From NCBI RefSeq assembly GCF_000987955.1, contig NZ_LAZU01000055.1, positions 1 through 64,000 of the forward strand: a stretch of 64,000 bases of DNA, read 5' to 3'. Below are positions 41,558-49,239 of this stretch, one piece after another (position 1 is the stretch's first letter; each line of letters begins with the position of its first letter). A program made the translations under genes and the position numbers. The DNA is from Paenibacillus sp. DMB20 (GTDB lineage Bacteria; Bacillota; Bacilli; Paenibacillales; Paenibacillaceae). The notes beneath the pieces are model-generated. The model did no database searches and was not told where the DNA came from. It worked only from the letters and a program-made list of their open reading frames with translations.

Positions 41558-42838
41558 TTAAACCTGGGTAAACTGCTCCGTTTCCGTGGAGCCTTTCAAA
41601 GCTGTAGTAGAGGAGGTTCCGCCGGAAATCGTCTGCGCCACTTCATCAAAGTAGCCTGTTCCAACCTCTCGTTGATGCCTTGTAGCTGTATATCCATGCG
41701 CTTCACTGGAAAACTCATTCTGTTGAAGCTCTGAATAAGCTGCCATTCCGCGGTCACGGTAGCCGCGTGCGAGCTCAAACATACTGTGGTTAAGGGCATG
41801 GAACCCGGCGAGGGTGACAAATTGGAATTTATAGCCCATTTTCGCAATTTCTTTTTGAAAGTTTGCAATCGTTTTATCGTCAAGCTTCTTTTTCCAGTTA
41901 AAAGACGGGGAACAGTTATACGCTAATAATTTGCCCGGGAATTTCTCATGGATGGCGTCAGCAAACCTCTGCGCTTGCTCAAGGTTTGGCTCAGACGTTT
42001 CACACCAAATCAAGTCCGCATACGGGGCGTAGGAGAGGCCTCTGCTAATTGCCTGATCCATGCCGGCTCTGGTACGGTAGAATCCTTCTGCGGTACGTTC
42101 TCCCGTTATGAATTCATGATCGGCAGGATCAACATCGCTTGTAATTAAATCGGCAGCATCTGCGTCCGTACGGGCAATAATGATGGTTGGAGTGCCCATG
42201 ATATCAGCAGCCAAACGTGCCGAGACGAGATTTTTCACTGCGGTTTGCGTCGGCAGTAAAACCTTTCCGCCCAGATGCCCGCATTTTTTCTCGGATGATA
42301 ATTGATCTTCAAAATGAACACCCGCCGCCCCTGATTCGATCATGGATTTCATGAGCTCGAACACATTTAATTGGCCCCCAAAACCTGCCTCCGCATCGGC
42401 TACGATCGGCACAAACCAGTCGATTTCCCCTTTTTCTTCAAGATGCTGGATTTGATCCGCGCGTTGAAGCGCCTGATTTATTCGTTTTACAACATGAGGA
42501 ACACTATTTGCAGGATACAGGCTTTGGTCAGGATACATATTTCCTGAGAGGTTTGCATCTGCAGCAACTTGCCAGCCGCTTAAATAAATCGCTTTTAATC
42601 CGGCTTTGACTTGCTGTACTGCCTGATTCCCCGTTAAGGCGCCTAAAGCATGAACATATTCCTCTTTATGAAGCAGGTTCCACAATTTTTCTGCCCCGCG
42701 TTTGGCGAGAGTATACTCTATGTCAATGGAGCCCTTTAAACGAATAACTTCCTCTGCCGAATATGAACGCGTAATGCCTTCCCAGCGTTTATCGAGTGTC
42801 CAGCTTTCTTTTAAAGCCTTGATTCTTTGACTGTTCAT
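41558..42838 (-). CDS. aceA: Isocitrate lyase
   Basis: A 426-residue enzyme that splits isocitrate into glyoxylate and succinate. The catalytic KKCGH signature is present (SSEKKCGHLGGKVL), with VADAEAGFGG, IIARTDADAA and YNCSPSFNWKKKL. Length is full. It follows aceB by 32 nt in the same operon. Composition is more AT-rich than the flanks and resembles Bacillus, consistent with acquisition of the glyoxylate pair. Confidence 0.96.
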   Translation of the reverse strand: MNSQRIKALKESWTLDKRWEGITRSYSAEEVIRLKGSIDIEYTLAKRGAEKLWNLLHKEEYVHALGALTGNQAVQQVKAGLKAIYLSGWQVAADANLSGNMYPDQSLYPANSVPHVVKRINQALQRADQIQHLEEKGEIDWFVPIVADAEAGFGGQLNVFELMKSMIESGAAGVHFEDQLSSEKKCGHLGGKVLLPTQTAVKNLVSARLAADIMGTPTIIIARTDADAADLITSDVDPADHEFITGERTAEGFYRTRAGMDQAISRGLSYAPYADLIWCETSEPNLEQAQRFADAIHEKFPGKLLAYNCSPSFNWKKKLDDKTIANFQKEIAKMGYKFQFVTLAGFHALNHSMFELARGYRDRGMAAYSELQQNEFSSEAHGYTATRHQREVGTGYFDEVAQTISGGTSSTTALKGSTETEQFTQV

Positions 42839-42870
42839 TTCACGTTCCCCCCATTAAAATTAATTTGATT

Positions 42871-44459
42871 TTAAAGCTTTTCATAGCTTGGAATTGTTAA
42901 AAAATCAATGAAGTCGTCATGCATTACAAGCTCGTCAAATAGGGCTATGGCTTCCTCGAATCTTTCCCCTTGAAAGGCTGTTTGACCGAATTCCTCTTTG
43001 ATTTTTCCGACCTCCTCATCCCTTATCCGGCGATAAAGTTCAAGTGTAAGCTTACGGCCGTCCTCGAGGATGCCTCGGGGGTGTCTGATCCATTGCCAAA
43101 TTTGGGCTCTTGAAATTTCCGCCGTTGCGGCGTCTTCCATTAAATTATGGATCGGCGCAGCGCCTCTGCCGCTAAGCAGGAGGCGATATAACGGATTCCG
43201 ACGTCGATATTTACTCTGACGCCTTCTTCCGTGATCGTACCGTCCGGCACTCTCAATAAATTTTCAGCTGTAATCTCAACATCGTCCCGTTTGCGCTGGA
43301 TTTGATTTGGCGTTTTCATATGCTGATCAAACATTTCCTTGGCTACCTGTACCAGTGCGGGATGCGCTACCCACGTGCCGTCATGGCCATCGATGACCTC
43401 TCTTTGTTTGTCGGCCCGTACCTTGTCAAAAGCTTGTTTGTTCGCTGCTGGATTGTTTCTTACCGGAATTTGTGCAGCCATTCCACCAATTGCATGCACA
43501 TTCCGCTTGTGGCAAGTTTTGATCGCAAGCAGGGAATAGGATCTCATAAAATGAGCTGTCATGGTTACTTGGGAGCGATCCGGCAAAATTACGATTTCAC
43601 AGTTCCGCAGTTTCTTTAAATAGCTGAATATATAATCCCAGCGGCCGCAATTCAATCCTGCCGAATGCTCTTTTAATTCATATAGAATCTCATCCATCTC
43701 AAACGCTGCCGTAATCGTTTCAATGAGTACCGTCGCTTTGACGGTTCCTCTCGGAATATTCATTTCATCCTGGGCGAAGTTAAATACGTCGTTCCAGAGC
43801 CGTGCTTCAAGATGTCCCTCGATTTTCGGCAAATAAAAATATGGGCCGCTCCCTTGTTGGATAAGCTCCTTGGCATTATGAAAAAAGAATAAACCAAAGT
43901 CTACCAAGCTTGCCGATATTCTTTGTCCATCAAGCTCGATATGTTTTTCTTCAAGATGCCAGCCTCTCGGCCTTACCTTTAAAGCCGCAATCTGTTCACC
44001 GAGTTGATAGGTTTTACCGCTTTCATTTTTGTAAGAGATCGTTCTGCGAACAGCGTCCCGCAGGTTCATTTGCCCATTTATGACATTGTCCCAGCTTGGC
44101 GTGGTTGCGTCCTCGAAATCCGCCATAAACACGCTAGCGCCTGAATTTAACGCATTGATGATCATCTTTCGGTCAACAGGACCCGTAATTTCAACCCGCC
44201 GGTCCCGAAGATCTTTGGGAATCGGTGATACTTTCCAATCCCCGTTTCGAATATGTTCTGTTTTGGGCAAAAAATTCGGCAGCTTTCCTTCGTCGATCTC
44301 TTTCTGCCTGATTTTTCTCCGCTGCAGCAACTCTTGTCTTCTCCCGCCAAAATTCCTTTCAAGCTTTTCGATAAAATGCAGCGCCTCTGGTGTTAGCACT
44401 TGTTGAAATGATTCCTGCATTTTGCCAACAATGTTGCAACCCGTCATTTGTGCTGCCAT
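42871..44459 (-). pseudogene. aceB: Malate synthase, frameshifted near the C-terminus
   Basis: Two frames (44459-43140 and 43140-42871) make one malate synthase A of about 529 residues, which condenses glyoxylate with acetyl-CoA. The first has TGPVDRKMIINALNSGA, FMADFEDATTPSW, VRPRGWHLEEKH and GRWDYIFSYLK. The frame breaks at 43176: one added G turns ASCLAAEALRR into ASWLSGRGAAPIHNL, which runs straight into MEDAATAEISRAQIWQW with the catalytic acid residue. As given the enzyme would lack that region; given the pattern across the window an error in the sequence is likely. Confidence 0.93.
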
Positions 44460-44482
44460 GTTTAAAGCACCTCACCCTCAAT

Positions 44483-44525
44483 TGTTATATAACAGAAATA
44501 AATTCTTGGGATTAATATATAACAG
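44483..44525 (-). promoter_or_regulatory. Palindrome and repeated half-site upstream of aceB
   Basis: TGTTATATAACA (44483-44494) is a perfect 12-bp palindrome 24 nt upstream of the aceB start. TATATAACAG recurs at 44516-44525. A regulator of the glyoxylate operon probably binds here; identity unknown. Confidence 0.45.
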
Positions 44526-44664
44526 TTGTGGTGGAAATGGAACGTTTTTTTGGATAAATTTTTAAGAAATTTTCCATATCTTTTTTTCCATGAAATGAGG
44601 GTTGCATTTTTTGTTCAGAGGTATATAATAGTTTTTGTCGTTTTATTGCGGCGGTTCTGTTTCT

Positions 44665-44736
44665 GCTGGTGTAGCTCAGGGGTAGAGCAACGCACTCGTA
44701 ATGCGTAGGCCGGGGGTTCAATTCCCTTCACCAGCA
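44665..44736 (+). tRNA. tRNA-Thr (anticodon CGU)
   Basis: Acceptor stem GCTGGTG/CACCAGC, D-arm GCTCAGGGGTAGAGC, anticodon stem-loop ACGCA-CTCGTAA-TGCGT with anticodon CGU, and T-arm GGGGG-TTCAATT-CCCTT. 72 nt with discriminator A; CCA is not encoded. Confidence 0.96.
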
Positions 44737-44755
44737 TGTCTAATAAGCCTTACAG

Positions 44756-44794
44756 GGCGCGGGATTCCGAATTTCGGAAGCCGCGCCTTTTTTT
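44756..44794 (+). terminator. Terminator of the tRNA gene
   Basis: GGCGCGG (44756-44762) pairs with CCGCGCC (44781-44787), with an inner TTCCGAA stem, followed by seven T. Confidence 0.92.
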
Positions 44795-44977
44795 GTTGTT
44801 TTTGCTATACTTCTAACTTTTTTCTATCTTGAGTAAATTAAAAACATCCTAAAAAAGGTAATATTCATAAATATACCAATATTAGGTTCGATAATACTAT
44901 TTACACCAATAATAACCAAATGTAAGATTCATATAAGGTTAATGAAAATTAACTTTAAAAAAACTGGAGGTGTTAAT

Positions 44978-45274
44978 ATGGTTAGCAAGGGTAAAAAATT
45001 TGTGTTATTCTCTTCGATCATTGCGGCTTTCATGACTGTAGCAGCGCCAGTATCTGCAAGTCCTATCTCACAGACAGATTCTGAGATAACGCCTCAGTAT
45101 TGTAACCCATGTAGAGTAAAAGCAGGTTATATGTACCCTAAAAGCGAGTATAGCAGAGACTATTTTACGCCATTGCATTACATTACCGTCGGTGGAGTGG
45201 AGTACTTTTTTTGGTATATAGATGATGAGAAATCTACGGATACACATTGGTACACTGTCTGGAAGGAAGAATAG
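44978..45274 (+). CDS. Small secreted protein, unknown function
   Basis: A 98-residue exported protein: signal peptide (KGKKFVLFSSIIAAFMTVAAP, cleavage after VSA) and a mature part of about 72 residues with one close Cys pair (CNPC) and many aromatic residues (DYFTPLHYIT, VEYFFWYID, HWYTVW). AUG 44978 has GGAGG 8 nt upstream. AT-rich DNA suggests transfer. No family recognised; a small antimicrobial or wall-associated protein is possible. Confidence 0.65.
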   Translation: MVSKGKKFVLFSSIIAAFMTVAAPVSASPISQTDSEITPQYCNPCRVKAGYMYPKSEYSRDYFTPLHYITVGGVEYFFWYIDDEKSTDTHWYTVWKEE

Positions 45275-45319
45275 AGGTTTCAACGAATCCGTTCAACATT
45301 GCGCATGGATCACGTAAGA

Positions 45320-45429
45320 ATAAGAGCCCCTACCGGCTAAGCGAACCGCACCCCGAATCTTGGACGCATGATGTAATTGTCTGAGGAGAAGGGGGGGCGG
45401 TTCAAAGTTCCGGCAGGGGCTTACTCTTT
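45320..45429. mobile_element. Mirrored 110-bp element, possible IS-end relic or MITE
   Basis: The two halves are imperfect complements over about 35 bp: AAGAG..CCCCTACCGG..GAACCGCACCCC on the left and GGGGGGCGGTTC..CCGGCAGGGGCTTACTCTT on the right. Reading outward from the centre, each half begins TGTC (TGTCCAAG.., TGTCTGAG..), like the tip of an IS3-family end, with only GCATGATGTAAT between. It also ends with TCTTTTC and could terminate transcription. No transposase remains. Confidence 0.4.
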
Positions 45430-45478
45430 TCTTGAACCTATCAACCGCCTATAATTGCATAAAAAAGGAGGATTCTTA

Positions 45479-46105
45479 GTGGACATTCTGACATTATTAT
45501 CGTTTTTAAGTGCTGCGGTCTTGCTAACGCTGGCTCCTGGGCCGGATAACATGTTTGTTTTGGCTCAAAGCATTTCTAAAGGAAAAAATGCCGGCATTTT
45601 AACATCTGCGGGCCTTTGTACAGGCTTAATTGTTCATATTCTTGCGGCAACCTTCGGAATTTCGGCAATTATCTATCAGTCTTCCATAGCCTTTGCAGTT
45701 GTCAAATATGCAGGAGCGGCTTATTTGTTGTACTTAGCGTATAAGGCATTTCGGGAAAAGGATTCGAGTTTTGCGCAGAATAAATTAGACGCCTCGAATC
45801 ATGAGTCTTTGTATAAAAAAGGGATCATAATGAATCTCCTTAACCCTAAGGTGTCGCTATTTTTTCCTGCTTTCCTCCCGCAATTTGTAAATGATCAAGC
45901 TGGAAATGTATCGTTGCAAATGCTTGCATACGGGATCGTATTCTTAGTGCAATCGTTAGTTATTTTTACTTTTATCAGTATCTTTGCTGGTAAACTAGGC
46001 AATTTCATGCACAAGAGTCCTGCCATCTCGAGGAAAATCAATATTTTACAAGGCTCTATTTTTGCACTTATAGGATTGAAAATCGCCTTTACCCCAAAAA
46101 ATTAA
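45479..46105 (+). CDS. LysE/RhtB family exporter
   Basis: A 208-residue transporter with six hydrophobic segments. LTLAPGPDNMFVLAQS and AGILTSAGLCTGLIVHIL are family hallmarks, as is GIIMNLLNPKVSLFFPAFLPQF. It exports amino acids or related small molecules. GUG 45479 has AAGGAGG 7 nt upstream. Confidence 0.9.
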   Translation: MDILTLLSFLSAAVLLTLAPGPDNMFVLAQSISKGKNAGILTSAGLCTGLIVHILAATFGISAIIYQSSIAFAVVKYAGAAYLLYLAYKAFREKDSSFAQNKLDASNHESLYKKGIIMNLLNPKVSLFFPAFLPQFVNDQAGNVSLQMLAYGIVFLVQSLVIFTFISIFAGKLGNFMHKSPAISRKINILQGSIFALIGLKIAFTPKN

Positions 46106-46154
46106 GTTGTGCTGCCGAATCTTATCGATGTTTGCTTTGTATGCCAAAAAAGAA

Positions 46155-46173
46155 AAGCCCCCGAAGGGGCTTG
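46155..46173 (-). terminator. Terminator of the PsbP/OB-fold lipoprotein gene
   Basis: AAGCCCC-TTCG-GGGGCTT on the minus strand, followed by TTCTTTTTT. Confidence 0.85.
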
Positions 46174-46208
46174 AAGGCTTGAAAGGAATGTGGTTTCAAA
46201 GCGGCACT

Positions 46209-47384
46209 TTATTGACCTTTTTTAACCGTGGATACGGTTAGCAGAACGGCATTGGTGGTACCGCCGCTTACATTGTCAAAAGCATATTGGGCCGTCGGCA
46301 CGCCGCGCATGGTCACGATGTCCCCATCCAGGATGTCGCCGGTCGAATTGGCATAGATCCCGACGATGGAATTGTCGTTGTCATCGATGATATGAATCTC
46401 GGCAAGCGTGGTGCCCTGATCGATTTCTTCTTCCGTGACCTCAACGACATAACCGCTTACCTCGACCATTTTGTCCAGATAAGGGTTTATATTCTTGAAC
46501 AGGTGGCGGGAGGTGATCTTGGAATCGACTTCCGCACCGGCTGCCTTTTTGGATTGGGCGTTCACCGCCGGGAACATCTCGTGATGCTCAATGATGTAGT
46601 CATATGTTTTGGGGTCAATGGCTCCGCCTTCGATCATGTTTTGCACGATCAAAGACATCATATCTGCGGTTCTCGTTTGTTCCGTAGTTTGTACCGGAGC
46701 GGCGCTTTCTTCAGTACCTGAATCCGAAGCGTCGCCGACCTCCGCCGTTTCGGTTACCTTGAAGGAATCGATCATGGTCTGAACCGTTTTTTCCCCGCCG
46801 CTCTCATATGATTTTTTGGAATAGGTAACGGATAAGCTATAAAGCTTCTTGCCGGTCGAGACAAAGTATTGGGTCAAAATGACTTGGGTTCCCGACTGTC
46901 CCTGCGTATATTCGGATTTTAAAACACCTGCCGTTTTATGGCTGCCGGAAGCGGGAACGTCACGGTAATCAATCTTTTTATAATCCTTTACAAGATCTCC
47001 GCCCCCACCGCCGGAAAGCTGCGATACCGTCAGTTCTACTGCTTCATTGGCAGGTACGGCAGATTCTTCGACGACAAGATTGATATTGTCCCGAAATTTA
47101 TCCACCGTGTTGGGATCCACAAATGCAACCGTTGCTGCAGGAACCTCCATCTCCGGAACATTCCAAGTGGCAGGATATGCGAAAGAAAAACCTTCACCCT
47201 CATAGGTTTTGGTTTCCACGTTTTCTGTTTCCTTTGAAGCATTTCCTTTGTCTGTCTCATTGCTTGGAGAACCAAAGGAAGTCGTGTTGCTTTCCCCTTT
47301 GTCCGTGCTTTTTTCCGAACCGCAAGCGGTTAAAGCAACAGATAATGACAATAACAGTACAGCAAATGTTCTTAAACCTTTCAT
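46209..47384 (-). CDS. Lipoprotein with PsbP/DcrB-like and OB-fold domains
   Basis: A 391-residue lipoprotein: signal with lipobox LTAC at 18-21, a Ser/Thr/Asn/Glu-rich linker, a PsbP/DcrB-like beta domain (about 60-210, TYEGEGFSFAYPATW..DSFKVT), a second linker with Glu and Thr, then a C-terminal OB-fold (about 300-391, KMVEVSGYVVEV..IVGIYANSTGDILDGDIVTMRG). Function unknown; the OB-like part resembles stress-response lipoproteins. Single gene, conventional ribosome site GAGAGACTGGGGTC. Confidence 0.75.
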   Translation of the reverse strand: MKGLRTFAVLLLSLSVALTACGSEKSTDKGESNTTSFGSPSNETDKGNASKETENVETKTYEGEGFSFAYPATWNVPEMEVPAATVAFVDPNTVDKFRDNINLVVEESAVPANEAVELTVSQLSGGGGGDLVKDYKKIDYRDVPASGSHKTAGVLKSEYTQGQSGTQVILTQYFVSTGKKLYSLSVTYSKKSYESGGEKTVQTMIDSFKVTETAEVGDASDSGTEESAAPVQTTEQTRTADMMSLIVQNMIEGGAIDPKTYDYIIEHHEMFPAVNAQSKKAAGAEVDSKITSRHLFKNINPYLDKMVEVSGYVVEVTEEEIDQGTTLAEIHIIDDNDNSIVGIYANSTGDILDGDIVTMRGVPTAQYAFDNVSGGTTNAVLLTVSTVKKGQ

Positions 47385-47637
47385 GACCCCAGTCTCTCTT
47401 TTCTCGTCCCCATCGGATGGGGGATTTGCTAACGGGATGACTCCCCTTGATGTAGGTGCGGTTCATAGCCCTAATTCGGAAATGTCCGCGCCTTAAGCTT
47501 TTACTACGATTTCCTTGCCAGTAGGTTTCTTCCTTTTTCGACACATCGTAACTTTTTTCTCCGGCAATTAAAGAAACCCTTCCTGAAATCAAGGTTTATT
47601 GTGACAAAATGATCAAAAATCGATTTTTGGGCATTCA

Positions 47638-47675
47638 AAAAACGCAGGTTCCAAAGACGGAATCTGCGTTTTTTA
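47638..47675 (-). terminator. Terminator of the 47712 gene
   Basis: AAACGCAG(A/G)TTCC-type arms (47639-47652 and 47659-47674); TTTTTTG follows on the minus strand. Confidence 0.85.
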
Positions 47676-47711
47676 ACTTCTGCTATTTTGTTCATAAGAA
47701 TCATAAATCCG

Positions 47712-48035
47712 TTAGAAACCAAGTTTGCGAATGATGTACTCGCCCACGGCTTTGTCCGTCATCTCTTGGAAGGAATGGAATGATGTCGATTCGGCAACAT
47801 AGCGGTCAAGAGCTTCGCGCGGGATGTCCTCGAAATCGGCATCGGATTCCACTTCGAAGCCTCCGTCTTTAAAAAAACGTTCGATCGAGCCGGAGGGGGT
47901 GTAGGTTTTCATAAAAGCTTCCGTAAACACTTCTTCAAGAGGGACACTCCGGTTACTCTCAAGCTCTTTTGCATTTTGCTGCAGTTCGTTTATATTTCCT
48001 GAAAACTCATCGAATCCTTTCATTTTAAAGCTCAC
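47712..48035 (-). CDS. Small hypothetical protein
   Basis: A 107-residue acidic, helical protein (FDEFSGNINELQQNAKELE.. near the start, given here in part). GUG 48035 is chosen because AAAGGAG lies 8 nt upstream; the longer frame from 48146 has no ribosome site. The opening resembles small phage-derived proteins in Bacilli, but no phage genes adjoin. Own terminator. Confidence 0.55.
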   Translation of the reverse strand: MSFKMKGFDEFSGNINELQQNAKELESNRSVPLEEVFTEAFMKTYTPSGSIERFFKDGGFEVESDADFEDIPREALDRYVAESTSFHSFQEMTDKAVGEYIIRKLGF

Positions 48036-48165
48036 CCAAGCAGCTCCTTTCCATTCTTTCATCATAAAACGACCGGACTGGAAAGTTGATCCAATCCGTC
48101 GAAAGGCATATTCATGTATTATATATGAATTTTGGAAAAAGGACATGATTCAACGGAACTTCATC

Positions 48166-49119
48166 TCAGGATGAATGCCCGTAATGCTCCATTAACCGCA
48201 GCGCCCGCCATTTAATATCTTCGACGATTTCCTTCGGCTCCAGTACAACGGCGTCGGTACCCAGCCGGAAAAAATAATCCGCGGCAAACCCCGTTTCGCT
48301 GTCATCCATAAGCATATCGGCATACGCGATATATTCGCCTTCCGAATCGGCCCTTCGTATATAAGGCGCGAGCCAATGCTCCTTTTGGCACTGCCGCAGG
48401 CCTTCACGGGTAAGCTTGACATGCAGCCGTACGGGGGTGCGGATGGTACGGTGATGAAGCCAATCCTCCAAGCTCATCGGTACGGGGGAGGCGATCCCTG
48501 AAATCTCAAGCGACAAAATCCGATCCGCGCGAAACAGCCGGACCTCGTCATGCTCCGTATCGAAAGCCGGCATATACCACAGTCCGTCGTTGGCATACAC
48601 GCCGATAGGGGCGACCTCTTTGATTTTGTTCCCGGATTTTGACGCATATTCCATGATAACGGATTGCCCATTTAGAGAGGCTTCGATGATTTCTTTCAGG
48701 TAGGGAGAGGAGACGATTCTTTTGGGATTCCAGAAGGACAGCACGGACTCCAAACGGTCCACCTTGTTTTTCAGATCTTCCGGAAGGTTGGCATGCAGCT
48801 TCCTGGCCGCGGATTCCACATTGATGTCGAAGGGGAGCGATTGATAGTGCTTAAGCGACTGAAAAGAAAAGAAAATCGCAAACGCTTCATCCTCGTCAAA
48901 AAGAACGGGAGGCAGAACCCGGTTGTTCAGGATACGGTAGCCTCCGTTTCGTCCTTGTTCCGCATATAAAGGCACGCCCAGTTCGCTTAGCTCCATCAAA
49001 TAACGGTGCGCCGTCCTGACGGAAATATCGAACTCATACGCTACGTCCTGGGCGGTGAACTTCCGCTTTGCATTGACATACATCATTAAATCGAAAATTA
49101 ATTTGGTCTTTGACATCAT
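48166..49119 (-). CDS. WYL-domain transcriptional regulator (YafY-like)
   Basis: A 317-residue regulator: N-terminal winged helix (KLIFDLMMYVNAKRKFTAQDVAYEF, split; DISVRTAHRYLMELSELG) and a WYL domain (about 140-225, GQSVIMEYASKSGNKIKEVAPIGVYANDGLWYMPAFD, split) followed by the C-terminal WCX extension. WYL domains bind nucleotides or small ligands. AUG 49119 has GGAGG 6 nt upstream. Divergent from the UvrA-like gene with a near-palindrome between them, so it probably controls that gene. Confidence 0.88.
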   Translation of the reverse strand: MMSKTKLIFDLMMYVNAKRKFTAQDVAYEFDISVRTAHRYLMELSELGVPLYAEQGRNGGYRILNNRVLPPVLFDEDEAFAIFFSFQSLKHYQSLPFDINVESAARKLHANLPEDLKNKVDRLESVLSFWNPKRIVSSPYLKEIIEASLNGQSVIMEYASKSGNKIKEVAPIGVYANDGLWYMPAFDTEHDEVRLFRADRILSLEISGIASPVPMSLEDWLHHRTIRTPVRLHVKLTREGLRQCQKEHWLAPYIRRADSEGEYIAYADMLMDDSETGFAADYFFRLGTDAVVLEPKEIVEDIKWRALRLMEHYGHSS

Positions 49120-49163
49120 GCTCTTCCTCCTCAACATTTCGAATCTGCTGAAAGACCGCTTAA

Positions 49164-49184
49164 ACATGACAATTATTGACGTGT
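49164..49184. promoter_or_regulatory. 21-bp near-palindrome in the WYL/UvrA-like intergenic region
   Basis: ACATGACAATT and ATTGACGTGT pair symmetrically at 8 of 10 positions around a central T. It lies midway between the two divergent start codons, a fitting place for the WYL regulator. Confidence 0.55.
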
Positions 49185-49239
49185 TTATAGTTTATATTTT
49201 TCACGGAGGATTTCAAGCAGGTTAGGAGGGAGAAGACCT

